Source of the DNA: Prorocentrum cordatum | Lineage: Eukaryota > Sar > Dinophyceae > Prorocentrales > Prorocentraceae | NCBI GenBank assembly: GCA_963575745.1 | Contig: CAUYUJ010017653.1 | Span: 20,001-67,500 of the forward strand | Reading direction: 5' to 3' | DNA length: 47,500 nucleotides | Shown: piece by piece, positions 1 to 12,560 of the stretch | Numbering within the stretch: position 1 is the stretch's first letter | Layout of the letters: every line of letters starts with the position of its first letter | Notes under the pieces: generated by a model | Database searches by the model: none | Told to the model about the DNA's origin: nothing | The model's input: the letters and a program-made list of their open reading frames with translations, nothing else | Position numbers and translations under genes: made by a program

Positions 1-1505
1 TTCTTTTTTTCGAATTTTTTAGTTCTTCCAATTTTCCCCAGCTCTCCAATGAATTCCTGCTGTGGCGCACCAACAAAAGGAAATCAACTGTAAACCTTAT
101 TAAACAAAAAGGAACTGAATTGTAAAACCGCCACAAAAGGATCCTAATAGCAAATTCGTCTTAACAGGAATTTAGTTGTAAACCCAAAACAAAAGGAATT
201 GAATTGTAAGCCCGTCACAAAAGGAAAATTCAATGTAAACCCGCCACACAAGAAATTCATTTGAAAATCACCTCACAAAGGAAATCCTTGTGCAAACTAG
301 CCACAATACCATTTCAATTGACAACCAACTCACCACCACAAAAGATATTCATTCAAATATCGCCTCACATAGGGAATTCGTTTGTAAACTCGCCGCGAAA
401 GGATTGCAATCGAAAATCAACTCACCGCCACAAAAGAAATTCAAGCGAATATCGCCTCACAAAGGGAATTCCTATGTAAATTCGCCACAATGAGTTTGAT
501 TGTTATTCATGTACACACAGGATCCTTTAGAAACCAATGCAACAAACTGAGATATAAGAGAACTTAATAAATTGAACCCCCCAGGACCCCGGCAGAGGGG
601 ATTCGAATTGTAAAGCCGCCCCAAAAGGAATATATTTGAAACCCCGCCAAAAAATGAATTCCAGTGTAAGCCCCTCGCAAAGGGAAACCACTTGTAAACC
701 CGCCGCAAAAAAAACAACAATTGTAATGCAAATGCAAAAGAAATCTTTGGAGGGGCTTCGCTTCCCCATTTCTTTAATAAATATCCCACCTCTCAATCGA
801 ATTCTTTTTGTGGCGCACCAACCAGAAGAATATAATCGTAAACCCACAACGAAAGGAATTCCATTGTAAACCCCTTACCAAAGGGAAACGACGTGTAAAC
901 CCGCCACGAAAAGAATTCAACTGTAATGCCAACAGAAAAAAACTTGGAGGGTTTTCGTTTTCCCGTTATCCAGTTTTCCCGAGCTCCCAAAAGAATTCCT
1001 TGTGCGGCGCGCAAACGAAAGGAATTTAATAGTAAACCCACAACAAAATGGTGTCAATTGTACATACGCTCAAGAAAGAATTTAACTGTAAATCCGCCAC
1101 CAAAGAAATTCAATTGTAAACCCTCCACAACAAAAGTTAAATTATAAAACCGCCACACAAGGATTTTGACTGAAAATCACATCACAAAGGGAATCCGTGA
1201 AAATCGCCTCACACAGGGAATCCTTGTGTAAGCTCGCCACAATGGGAATCAGATTGCAATCCATGCACACATACAACCTACCTGAAACAATCCGGATTTG
1301 TTCTCCTAAGAAAGGGGCAAGCGAAACCGAAATAACTAAACAAACTGCAGCAAACAACTTAAACCCCCAGGACCCCCACTGAACAGACTTCGACTTGTAA
1401 ATCTGCAACAGAAAGGAATTCAATTGTAAACCCAACGCAAAAAAGAATTCAATAGTAAACCCGCCACACAAGGATTCACATTGCAAGCCTCATCACAAAT
1501 GGATC
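1..1505. repeat. Minisatellite, unit about 28 bp, first copy
   Basis: Diverged units with core GTAAACCCGCCACAAAAGGA and a GAATTC in many units, spaced about 28-30 bp. AT-richer stretches beginning with a TTTTCCCCAGCTCTCCAAT-type block (about 30, 770, 970) break it into longer modules. Open frames here carry no recognisable domain. Confidence 0.85.
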
Positions 1506-1566
1506 CGCCCTCCTCCTCCTCCACCCCTGCTTTTCCGCAAACTCCTCTCCTCGATCTGTACCAACG

Positions 1567-1753
1567 ATGGCTCCTGACCGTGCTACTACTACGATCACTA
1601 CGGCTACTACGACGACGACTACTACGACTAGTACTCTGACGACTACGACTACTACTACTACTACTACTACTGCTGCTACTACTACTACTGCTACTACTAC
1701 TACTACTACGACTACGACTACGACTACTACTATTACTACTACAACGGCTACTA

Positions 1754-1787
<34 letters not shown>

Positions 1788-1973
1788 GACTACTACTACT
1801 ACTACTACCAGTACTACAGCTACTCCTATTACGACTACTACAACCACTGTTACTACTACTACGACTACTACTACTACTACAACTACTACTACTACTACTA
1901 CTATTACTACTACTACTACTAGTACTGCGACTATTACTACTACTACTACTACTACTACAACTACAACTACAAT

Positions 1974-2006
<33 letters not shown>

Positions 2007-2150
2007 AAGTACTACTACTATTACTACTACTACCACTACTACTGCCACTGCTACGACCACTCCTACTACTATTACTACTACTACTACTGCTACTACTACT
2101 ACTACTACTAGTACGACGACGACTACGACTACGACTACGACAAGTACGAC

Positions 2151-2217
<67 letters not shown>

Positions 2218-2291
2218 GAATACTACTACTACTACTACTACTACTACGAGTACTTCATCTACGACTACTACTACTACTACTACTACGACTG

Positions 2292-2327
<36 letters not shown>

Positions 2328-2584
2328 GTACTACCTCTACATCTACAGCTACTAGTACGACTACTTCTACTACTTCTAATACATCTACTACTACTACTAT
2401 CAGGGGTAGTAGAAGTAGTAATACTACTACTACTACTACTACTTCTTCTTCTTCTACTACTACTACTACTAGTACAACTATTTCTACTACTTCTAGTACT
2501 ATTACTACTACTACTACTACAAATAATAATAACAATAATAATAGTACTGCTACTACTACTGCTGCTACGACTACTGCTACGACG

Positions 2585-2616
<32 letters not shown>

Positions 2617-2660
2617 GGCGACGACTACAACTACGACTAGTACAACTACGACGACGAGGC

Positions 2661-2703
<43 letters not shown>

Positions 2704-2785
2704 CGTACTACTACCACCACCATTACTACTACTACTACTACGATTACTACTACTACTACAACTACTACTACAACTACTGCTACTA

Positions 2786-2817
<32 letters not shown>

Positions 2818-2894
2818 GCGACGACTACTACTACTACGACTACCACTACGACAACGACTACGACTACGACTACGACTACTACTACTACTACTAG

Positions 2895-2941
<47 letters not shown>

Positions 2942-3045
2942 GTAAAACTACTAATAATACGACTAGTAATACTACTAGTAATACGACTAGTAATACTACG
3001 ACTACTACGACTACTACGACTACTACGACTACGACTACGACTACG

Positions 3046-3082
<37 letters not shown>

Positions 3083-3085
3083 GGA
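1567..3085. repeat. ACT trinucleotide array, about 1.5 kb
   Basis: Mostly ACT units with ACG, ATT and AGT variants. Open frames coding poly-Thr, poly-Tyr or poly-Val are trivial products of the repeat. Confidence 0.95.
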
Positions 3086-3777
3086 GCCCTCGCTGGTACA
3101 GACTACTACAACTACTACTACCTGTGGGAGCCCTCGCTGGTACACCTCAAACACAACTACAACAACAACACTACCAACTACTACCACTACGGCCTTGAGG
3201 GAACCCGGAAACATTAGTCTTGCGGTGTGTCTTTTTTGAACCCACTGCAGGAATCTTAAATAGCATGGTCAGCCGACCCAGGGCGCGCAAACTGCAGCCA
3301 AACCCCGTATGGGTCGCGCCCCGCGCCTACATCCGCAGGACCTCTCAGCTCCTTGACCCGGACTTCCGACCTATTAGCGTCCACAACTTCATCCCTTCAT
3401 TCAACCTCTGTCCGTTCCTCTCTCCCCGCCCCTTCCTGTCCAGCATCTCTCTGTCCAGCCTCCCTCCATCCTTCCAGCCTATCTCCATCCATTCTCATTC
3501 AAGCCTCCCTCCTGCCTACCATCGGCCTCCCTCTTTGCCTCCAGGCTTCCACCCAGCAGCCTGTCTCCAGCCACCCTCCATTCAGCCTTCCTTCATCCCT
3601 CTATCCATTCAGCCTCCATCCAGCTACCGTCAAATCCCCGAGCATCCTCCCTCCATCCACTCTCCTTCAACCGTCCCTCCTGCCTAACTCCGGCCTCCCT
3701 CCTTGCCTCCAGGCTTCCACACATGGAAACGAATTACAAATCCGCCTCAATAGAAAATGCTTTGAGGATGTCCGCTT
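3086..3777. repeat. Mixed unique sequence and pyrimidine-rich duplication
   Basis: 3086-3400 shows a short duplication (gagccctcgctggtacac, twice). 3400-3722 is CCTCC/CATCC-rich, with an imperfect duplication of a segment containing GCCTCCAGGCTTCCACA at about 3537 and 3705. No gene recognised. Confidence 0.6.
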
Positions 3778-4713
3778 TTCTTTTTTTCGAATTTTTCAGT
3801 TCTTCCAATTTTCCCCAGCTCTCCAATGAATTCCTGCTGTGGCGCACCAACAAAAGGAAATCAACTGTAAACCTTCAACAACAGGAATTGACTTGTAAAA
3901 CCGCCACAAAAGGATTCTAATAGTAAATCCGCCTCAACAGGAATTTAGTTGTAAACCCCAAACAAAAGAAATCGAATTGTAAGCCCGTCACAAAAGGAAA
4001 ACTCAATGTAAACCCGCCGCGAAAGAAATTCATTTGAAAATCACCTCACAAAGGAAATCCTTTGGCAAACTAGCCACAATACCATTTTAATTGGCAACCA
4101 ACTCGCCGCCACAAAAAGAAATTCATTTAAATATCGCCCCACAAAGGGATTTCGTTTTGTAAACTCGCCGCAAAAGGATATGAATTGAAAATCAACTCAC
4201 CGCCACAAAATAATTTCAAGCGAATATCGCCTCACAAAGGGAATTCCTATGTAAACTCGCCACAATGAGTTTGATTGTTATTCATGTACACATAGAGTCC
4301 TTTAGAAACCAATAAAACAAACTGAGATATAAGAGAACTTAATAAATTGAAACCCCCAGGGCCCCGGCAGAGGGGATTCGAAGTGTGACGCCGCCACAAA
4401 AGGAATTTAATTGAAACCCCGCCACAAAATGAATTGCAGTGTAAGCCCCTCGCAAAGGGAAACCACTTGTAAACCCGCCACAAAAAATCAATTGTAATGC
4501 CAATACAAAAGAAATCTTTGGAGGGGTTTCGCTTCCCCATTTTTTAAAACAAATATCCCACCTCTCAATCGAATTCTTTTTGCGGCGCACCAACCAGAGG
4601 AATATAATCGTAAACCCACAACGAGAGGAATTCCATTGTAAACCCCTCACCAAAAGGAAACGACTTGTAAACCCGCCACGAAAGGAATTCAACTGTAATG
4701 CCAATAGAAAAAA
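3778..4713. repeat. Minisatellite, second long copy
   Basis: Matches 1-935 over its whole length with scattered substitutions and small indels, in direct orientation. Both begin TTCTTTTTTTCGAATTTTT and end in ACTGTAATGCCAA.AGAAAAAA. Confidence 0.85.
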
Positions 4714-5446
4714 TGCTGGTGCCTCTGAAGCCTCATGATGACTCCGTCATTGCCCAAGAGAAGCACCACCACCACAGTGCCAAGCATCCGAAGGACGCGT
4801 GGGCAGAAGAGCGCGCAATTGGCAACCCTCCGGGACTTGCGAGAACAGCACAGGAAATCGGAGCGCATCACGACTGTGAAAACTGGGCGCATCACGACTG
4901 TGAAGCAGAAAACGTGCTGCGAGACAGGAGGGCGAAGGAGAGGAGAAATAGGAGGAGGAGGAAATAGGAGGAGGAGGAGGAGGGGGAGTGAGGAGTGAGG
5001 AGTGAGGAGTGAGGAGGAGGAGGAGGGGGAGGAGAGAATAGGAGGAGAGAGGAGGAGGAGGAGAAATAGGAGGAGGGGGAGGAGGAGAAATAGGAGGAGG
5101 AGGAGGGGGAGGAGGAGAAATAGGAGGAGGAGGAGGAGGAGGAGGAAAAAGGTGACTCATGGCTGCCACGGCCGACCCCGCTCGCTGTGAGAACGCCAAC
5201 TGTCTGGGAGAGCGCTCAGTACTGCAGCCTTGGCTATCTCGGCGCGGGCCTTGGTGGGCTTGTCTTCCACCACCACCACCATAAGTAGGAGGGGGAGGGG
5301 GTCTTCCTCCCCCTCCCCCTCCTCCTCCTCCTCCTCCTCCTCCTTCACCTTCTTCCCCCCTCCAACTGAGTGTGATTTCTGCCAAGCACGACCCACTCGA
5401 ATCTGCGATCTCGGCGCACAGCGTCCTTTGCTGGCCAAATCATGTG
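4714..5446. repeat. GGA/GGAGAAATA array and flanks
   Basis: 4930-5150 is a purine-rich array of GGA units with interspersed GAGAAATAGGA. 5270-5350 is the opposite-sense TCC run. The remaining sequence (4714-4920, 5151-5270, 5351-5446) shows nothing I recognise. Confidence 0.7.
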
Positions 5447-5611
5447 TACACCCTGCGAAATGCTTAAGAAATCATGGGTTAAGAAACTCATAGTCTCAGA
5501 ATTGGAGTAAAAGCTCCAAGTTCCTACCAAATTCTTAGGATTTACATTGAAACAGTAAGAATGAGACTCTGGCCGAAAACTTAGGTTTTCTTAAGCATCG
5601 CCTAAGGTGTA
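5447..5611. mobile_element. MITE-like element, TACACC family, copy 1
   Basis: 165 bp with imperfect terminal inverted repeats: TACACCCTGCGAAATGCTTA at the left and the complement of TACACCTTAGGCGATGCTTA at the right. The core matches the copy at 25186. No target duplication is obvious and there is no coding capacity. Confidence 0.7.
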
Positions 5612-6842
5612 GGAGAGCGGTTTCGCTCCGGCCTTGTCCAGCACGGTGGCGCTGGAGACCCTGGAGATAAAGGATGGTGGGGCACCCAATCTCTCCCCGA
5701 CGCACTTGCAGTGAAAGGCGACTAATCGCGCCATCTCGGCTTTGAGAAGCCATACGTATATTCCAGAAAGAAGCCAAGAGAGCCAAGGGGGGCCCAAGAG
5801 ATCTCCACGACAGCCCCACGAGTGCCGAATGGCATCAAAAAAGCGCTCCGAGAGGGCCCCTAAAGGCTACATAATTTTCGGCCTCCGAGGGGGGGAGGGG
5901 TGCGAACTGATGATCCCATGGGACCCAAGACGCGAACAGCAGTGGACAATTCAGACGCTGCGACCATACTGCCCCAGGGAGTCTCAAGCGATGACCAACA
6001 TTTGAAAACGGCCTGCCTTGCATCTGGGAAGCGACAGGGAGCTTCAGAAGCCGCTGTCGCGGGTGATGAAGAAGTCCCCAAGCCATCTTACGCGGTGGCC
6101 TACGTGGGCCGCCAGCGCGGCACGCCACGTTTGAAGCGAGGGCGCTTACATAACGAGCGACCTTACGCAGGTAACTTACGCAAATATGTTGGAGCAATTG
6201 GACCAGTTCTGTCCGTCGCCCAACTGGTCACTCAAGGGGGTCATGAGAGGGAGGAGCAGCAGGACGAGGGAAGCAGGGGCAAACTGGGGGGCTCGCCTCC
6301 CCGTCCCTTCGCGCTCCATCCGGCTCATCCCAGGGATTGGCCTAAACAGTGGCTTTCGTTTTCGTGTTGTTCTCGTTGTCCCTCGTTTTGTCTTCAATCT
6401 GCCGTTGCTGCAAAACGACATCGAAACGGGAACGGCCCATGAAATCGCCAAAACACCGTTTAGGTCGACCCCTGGCTCATAAATTTCCTTCCCCTCCAAA
6501 CATTAATCCCCTCCAAGCGCGCAAACGGCTCATGCCCTGCAGTGAGCGTGCTGCCTCCAGAGCATGCGCATGCCCTGCATTGAGGGTGCTGCCTCCAAAA
6601 CATGTGTTTCCACCCGTGCGTGAATGTCCAATATGCCAGATACGGCGACTTGGCGCCGACCGCTAGCACATGGATGCAATAAAAATTCGAACATCGGATG
6701 CAAGCCCTGATGCGGACACGCATGTCGACAAAGACAAGGTGCAACTGGATGCAACTAGATACAGACCCGACGCCGACGCGGACACATGCGTCGCTCGTGC
6801 GGGCCAGCACGTCAGACGCATGATACAAAATGATTAACAATA
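5612..6842. other. No feature recognised
   Basis: Mixed sequence with short open frames in all frames, none with a recognisable domain. A small duplication, CATGCCCTGCA.TGAG.GTGC, occurs at about 6530 and 6570. Confidence 0.5.
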
Positions 6843-8242
6843 AAAGGACCCCTAACCCTTTGGGAAGGGACCCAAGTTAGAAGTGCCAACATCATTCGGG
6901 ATATGGGAGAGAGCGTGACCCACCGCCGCTTTACTGTGGAAAATTGCCAGCCTTTTCCTCCGGTGCCCGGGGGTCGCCCCCCCCCCCTCCGAAAATCCCC
7001 CCCCCCTGCTGGAATCCCTCCCCCCCCCCCTTCCCTGGCAAAGCCCCTCCCCTCCCCTAGCCCACCCCCCTCCTCCCCCTCGAAAACCGGGGGGGGTCAC
7101 TACCGGTTCGAACCCCACCCCACCCCCCCTTCGAAAACCGGGGGGGGTCACTACCGGTTCGAACCCCCCCCCCTTCGAAAACCGGAGGGAGGGTCACTAC
7201 CGGTTCGAATCCCTCCCCACCTCGCCCCACTCACCGCCAGCAAACGACTCCCGGTCCCTACCACCGTCCGCATCACATCCCCCACTGTTGTTCCCAGCAC
7301 CACTGTCCTCACCACCACTGTCCCCACTGGTTCCACCACCGTCCCTACTGTCCCCACCAGTGCCCCCACCACTGTCGCACTGTCCCCGCTGTCCCCAGAA
7401 CTGTTCCCACCACGGTTCCACTCTCCCCACTGTCTCCACGGCCCCAACCACTGCCCGACTATCCCCACTGTCCCCACTGTCCCACTGACTCCTCCGCTGT
7501 CCCACTGAGCTGTCCCACTGTTCCCACCACTGTCCCCACTGTCCCCACCACTGTCCCCACTGTACCTCTGTCCCATTGTCCCACCGCCGTCCTCGCCACC
7601 GCCTTCACCACTGTCCCCACCACCATTGTACCCTCCACTGTCCCACTGTTTCCACCTCATTCCCATTGTCCCCACACCACTGTCCCCACCACCACCGTCA
7701 CCACCACTGTCCACTGTCCCCCCCTGTTCCCACCATTGTCCCCACCACTGTCCCCACCACTACCGTCCCCACCACTGTCCCACTGTCCCACTGTCCCCAC
7801 CACTGTCCCGCTATCCCCTCACCACTGTCCCCACCAACACCGTCCCCACCACTGTCCGCACCCCCCTCGGTTTTCGAGGGGGGGGGGGGTTCGAACCGGT
7901 AGTGACCCCCCCGGTTTTCGAGGGGGGGGTTCGAACCGGTAGTGACCCCCCCCCCTTTTCATGATGAACTGGGGGGGGGGGAGGGGTTCGAACCGGTAGT
8001 GACCCCCCCGGTTTTCCGGAGGGGGGGGGGGGGGGGGGAGGGGTTCGAACCGGTAGTGGCCCCCCCCCGGTTTTCCGCCAGCAGCGGTAGAACACGCTCT
8101 TTCGGATATGGAGTCTTCTCTGCAGGTGTATCAAGCCAAACCACCCAGATATATTATCCCGAATGCAAAGACGGGCACCTAAGTGTGACCACGTCTTCAC
8201 TATCTTATTAGGGTCAGGGGTTCTCTTATCCTCGGTGACAAA
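6843..8242. mobile_element. Repeat element with inverted G-rich arms, copy 1
   Basis: The outer parts (6843-6920 and about 8115-8242) match a continuous 190-bp sequence at 35618-35806. Between them lie units pairing TTCGAAAACCGG with TCACTACCGGTTCGAACC: three on the left (7080-7212) and about four in reverse orientation on the right (7868-8081). They surround a GTCCCCACCACT-type minisatellite. Either an insertion split the element or this copy gained an internal expansion. Confidence 0.6.
7213..7862. repeat. GTCCCCACCACT-type minisatellite
   Basis: Pyrimidine-rich imperfect repeats of CCCCACCACTGT and CCCCACTGT, sitting between the inverted arms. Open on several frames, low complexity only. 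Confidence 0.85.
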
Positions 8243-8849
8243 AGGCCGCATGCGACATCAGCAGACTGAGAACCGTGAGCGAATGCAAACACACATCCCC
8301 ACAAGGAGATCGAGGGCGCAGGAGTCGCGAGTGAGCTTGCGCAAATGCTGAGGTGCCCGATCTACTGCCCGTAAGCCGGGGCGGAGCAGCAGCAGCAGCA
8401 GCAGAGCACACGCGAACCCATGCAGAGGGGGCGGGCGCCGGTCGCGCGCCCGCTGCCTCCGAACGGGGACTCCGAGGGTGCAACGCGGGTGCGCAGTCTG
8501 CAAGCTCCTTGCGAAGGCTCCGCCAAGCCTGAAGCAGGCGCGCGCACTGCAACCCCAGCGGCCCCACATTGGGAGGAACAGCGAGATGGAGAATGTTCTT
8601 GTGTGGATCGGCGATACCCCAGGGTATCCTAGGGCGGGAGAGGGGCTGGCCGAAGACCTCACCTCCGCGCTGTGGGCAGCCCTGCATATGCCCGCGCGCA
8701 CCGTTGCTGCGGCCCCTGCAGCTGCTAATGATTATGCGACAATGCTGCTAAATACTGATGCTGCGACGATGCAGGCGCCGCCTGAGAATGCCAGAGGATA
8801 TGTCCAGACAGCTAGCGTTGGGATACGCGGGATGGCATTGCTGAGGGTA
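8243..8849. other. No feature recognised
   Basis: GC-rich, with a short AGC run near 8387-8405. No gene recognised on either strand. Confidence 0.5.
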
Positions 8850-9545
8850 GCGGCGGAATCTCGTGTACACAAGAGTGCACGCGTGCACCACAATGCCTGT
8901 GAACACTACAAAAAATGCGTACGCCACACCGCCCTTGTACGCAACAGGCGATCACTGCAGACGCAACACCGGCTTGCACCACAGCGCCAGTGTACACCCT
9001 GATGCTCGTGCACACCGCAGGAGCTGCGCGCAGTACAGCGCATGGCGATCATTTGCGCCACAACCCTTCCGTGCACCTCCAAGGTCCCGACGGGATCCAA
9101 ATCTGGAAAATCGCCAGGGGTCCGACCGTATCAAATTCAATGTGTAAGTCATTTGTGATTGTTGATTATTTTGGCCCGGGGTACGGTCCCCCCGTTTGGA
9201 GCCGACCACGTCTGTGTACACCACGCTGCCTGTCTAGTGTACACCACACCACGGCGTCATTGTACACCACAGTTGTTCGTGTACACCGCAGCGCTTGTCT
9301 ACACAACTGTGTCTGTGTACACCACAGTGCCTGTGCACCAGCCGCGTGCACCACAGCGCCTGTGTACACGACGATGTTTGTGCACACCACAGGAGCCGCG
9401 TGCAGCACAACGCATGGCGAACATTTGCGCTCCAGCGCTTCCGTGCACCTCCAAGGTCCCGACGGGGCCCAATCTGGAAAATCAGCGGGGGCCAGAACGT
9501 ATCGAATTCAATCTGCAAATTATGTGATTATTGATGATTCCCGGC
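8850..9545. repeat. 18-bp minisatellite in composite modules (first cluster)
   Basis: Units of GTGTACACCACAATGCCT type, 18 bp. The array is punctuated by a conserved left block (GGTACGGTCCCCCCGTTTGG at 9180) and right blocks (CTCCAAGGTCCCGACGGG at about 9078 and 9441). The same blocks bound the array at 11728-12130. Confidence 0.85.
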
Positions 9546-9573
9546 GGAGCCGGGTGAAATTCCGTGCCCGCCG

Positions 9574-9645
9574 GTGACTGACTGACTGACTGACTGATTG
9601 AGTGACTGACTGATTGATTGATTGACTGATTGACTGACTGAACGT
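9574..9645. repeat. GACT/GATT tetranucleotide array
   Basis: Repeated TGACTGACTGAC with GATT variants. Confidence 0.9.
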
Positions 9646-9654
9646 CAGGAGGGC

Positions 9655-10850
9655 GCCTTGAACAACACATTTCAATCCGCCCGCGGGCGCGCAACCGCAA
9701 CCGCAACTGGGCGCAACATTTCGACCCGCCCGCGGGCGCGCAACCGCCACTGCAACTGGGCGACACATTTCAACCCGCCCGCGGGCGCGCAAACGCAACC
9801 GCACCTGGGCGACACATTTCAACCCGCCCGCGGGCACGCAACCGCAACTGGGCGACACATTTCAACCCGGCCCGCGGGCGCGCAACCGCAGCCGCAACTA
9901 CGCGACACTTTTCGACCCGCCCGCGGGCACGCAACCGCAACCGCAACTGGGCGACATTTTTTGACCCGCTCGCGGGCGCGCAACCGCAACCGCAACTGTG
10001 CGACACATTTCAACCCGTCCGCGGGCGCGCAATCGCAACCGCAACTGGGCGACACATTTCAACCCGCCCCGCGGGCGCGCAACCGCAACCGCAACTACGC
10101 GACACATTTCGACCCGCCCGCGGGCGCGCAACCGCGACCGCAACTGGGCGACGCATTTCAAACCGCCCGCGGGCGCGCAACCGCAACTGCGCGGCACAGT
10201 TCGCCCCGCCCGCGGGCACGCAACTGCAACCTCAACTGTGCGACACATTTCAACCCGCTCGCGGGCACGCGACCGCAACCGCAACTGTGCGACACATTTC
10301 AACCCGCCTGCGGGCAACTGGGCGACACATTTCAAACCGCCCGCGGGCGCGCAACCGCAACCGCAACTGGGCGACACATTTCAACCCGCCCGCGGGCGCG
10401 CTACTGCAACCGCAACTGGGCGACACATTTCAACCCGCCCGCGGGCGCGGCACCGCAACCGCATGGGGGCGACACATTTCACAAAACCCGCCGCGGGCGC
10501 GCACCCAACCCCAACTTGGGCGACACATTTCAACCCGCCCGCGGGCGCGCAACCCCAACCCCAACTTGGCGACACATTTCAACCAGCTCGCGGGCGCGCG
10601 ACCGCAACCGCAACTGTGCGACACATTCCAACCCGCCTGCGGGCAACTGGGCGACACATTTCAACCCGCCCGCGGGCGCGCAATCGCAACCGCAACTGGG
10701 CGACACATTTCAACCCGCCCGCGGGCGCGCAACCGCAACCGCAACTGGGCGACACATTTCAACCCGCCCGCGGGCGCGCAACCCCAACCCCAACTTGGCG
10801 ACACATTTCAACCCGCTCGCGGGCGCGCAACTGCAACCGCACCGTTCACC
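9655..10850. repeat. Tandem array, unit about 49 bp
   Basis: About 24 units containing GCGACACATTTCAACCCGCC, CGCGGGCGCGCAACCGCAAC and CGCAACTGG. Some units are shortened (about 10300, 10645). Since 49 is not a multiple of three, each frame cycles through all three readings, and the unit lacks stops, so long open frames (to 405 codons) arise on the plus strand without being a gene. Confidence 0.9.
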
Positions 10851-11727
10851 TGCCGTCCTCCTCCAGGGGATCTGAGGCGGAGGAAGGGTGGGAGGGAGGT
10901 GGGAGGGAGGGCGGAGGGAGGAGGGAGGCGGGGGGGAGGAGGAAAAAGGGGGGGAGGGGGAGGAGACGGAGGGAGGGTAGAGAGCTCACAATGATTGGGG
11001 GCGGACATCTTGTGCCCCCCCCGTTCTGCGCAAGTGGATCTCCGCAAGGCTCAAGGCACTGGATTCCTTATCCAAGGCCTCCACGGTCTGCTAGCGGGAT
11101 GGGTGGGTTAACCGCCCCCGAAGGGGGGGGCGAGGCTTTGACAGAAGTTTGAAGTTTCGGAGGCGATGCCGCGGGGATCGATTGCGCGTTCGCCCGCGCG
11201 CAAGCTGCCCGCGGATGTAGGTGCATCGGCGCCGTCTTATTCATGAAGCCTGCCGCGTCTTATTCATGATCTGGTGCAGGAGCAGGTGGAGGAGGAGGGG
11301 GGAGGAGGCAAGGGAGGAGGTAAGGCAGGAGGAGGAGGAGGAGGTGGAAGAGGAGGAGGAGGAGGAGGAGAAGCAGCAAAACGAGGAGGAGGATAAGGAG
11401 GAGGAGGAGCAGCAGGACGAGGAGGAGGAGGACCAGGATGGCATGGCCAGGGGGAGGAGGAGGAGGAAGAGGAGGAGGAGGAGGAGGAGAAGGAGGAGGA
11501 GGAGGAGGGCGACGGAGGAGGGGGATGCCAGGGTAGTGCTGCTTGAGAAGGTGCACGAGCAGGTGCTTGTTGCGGAGCACGGAGGAGGATGAGGTGGTGG
11601 ACGTCAAGGAAGATATGGGCGTGGAGGTGGATGTCCTCCTCGCGGCCTCCGGGCGTGACCCGCGGTTCTCCGCCGGCACATTGCAGCGGGGAATCCCCAT
11701 TCCACGCTGCTGCTTCTGATTCTAGTT
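10851..11727. repeat. Purine-rich arrays and unassigned sequence
   Basis: 10868-10985 is GGA/GGGA-rich; 11276-11525 is a GGA array with AGC interruptions. 10986-11275 and 11526-11727 show no recognisable gene. Confidence 0.7.
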
Positions 11728-12560
11728 AGGTGGTACGGTCCCCCCGTTTGGGGACGACCATTTCTGTGTACACCACAATGCCTGTCTAGTGTGCACCACG
11801 AAGCCTTTGCACTCCACAACTCCCTGTGAACTCCGCAGCGCGTGTCTGCACAAAAGTGCTTGCGTACACCACAATGCCTGTGTACACTACAACAGCCGTG
11901 TGTACAACAGCGTCTGTGTACACCACAATGCCTGTGTACACTGCGACGCTTATGTGCACCACCGATGCTGATTCAGCACCATGTGTGTGGACAACAGCTC
12001 TGGTGCAACAAAGTGCGCGTGTACACCACAAGACTGCGTACACTTCCAAGGCACCGGTGGGACCGCAGTCCGGAAAATAGTAGGGGATCCGAGCGTATCA
12101 AATCCAATGTGTATGTTGATTGTGATTAACTACTGTTTTTCGGGCGAAAGGGGCAATCCCGCCTTTTGGACCCACGACGCGTGTGCGCACCATAGCAACA
12201 TAGAGACTGTGTACAACAGCGGATGCGTACACGGCGGCGCCTGTGTACACCACGAGGTGTGGTAAACCGCAATGGCCGTGCGCCACAGTGCGTCTACACA
12301 CCACCATGCCTAGGAGGCCTGCGTGAACCGTAGCTGCTGTTACAGCAATAGTTGTGTACACAACAAAGCCTGTCTACAACAAGGTGCTTGGGCGCATCAC
12401 GATGCCCGCGTGCACCGCGCGGCGTGCGTGTACTTATGCTCGCGTGCACCACAACGCTTGCGTACACAACAGACCCTGTTGCAGCATCATGAAATTCATG
12501 TGCACCACATCGTCTCGCTGCCTGTGCACAACGCAATGCCTGCGTACGCGCTGCTCACGT
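11728..12560. repeat. 18-bp minisatellite in composite module (second cluster)
   Basis: Left block GGTACGGTCCCCCCGTTTGG at about 11731, GTGTACACCACAATGCCT units, then a right block resembling 9078 and 9441 at about 12047-12100 (TTCCAAGGCACCGGTGGGAC). More diverged units continue to about 12560. Confidence 0.85.

Noticed and set aside
7868-8081. GGTTCGAACC resembling a tRNA B box or T arm
   Set aside because: It is part of a palindromic CCGGTTCGAACCGG repeat unit; no cloverleaf or A box could be made.
9658-10875. 405-codon open frame
   Set aside because: Product of the stop-free 49-bp tandem unit.
9078-12560. CRISPR-like array
   Set aside because: The 18-bp units are contiguous with diverged copies and no unique spacers of constant length.
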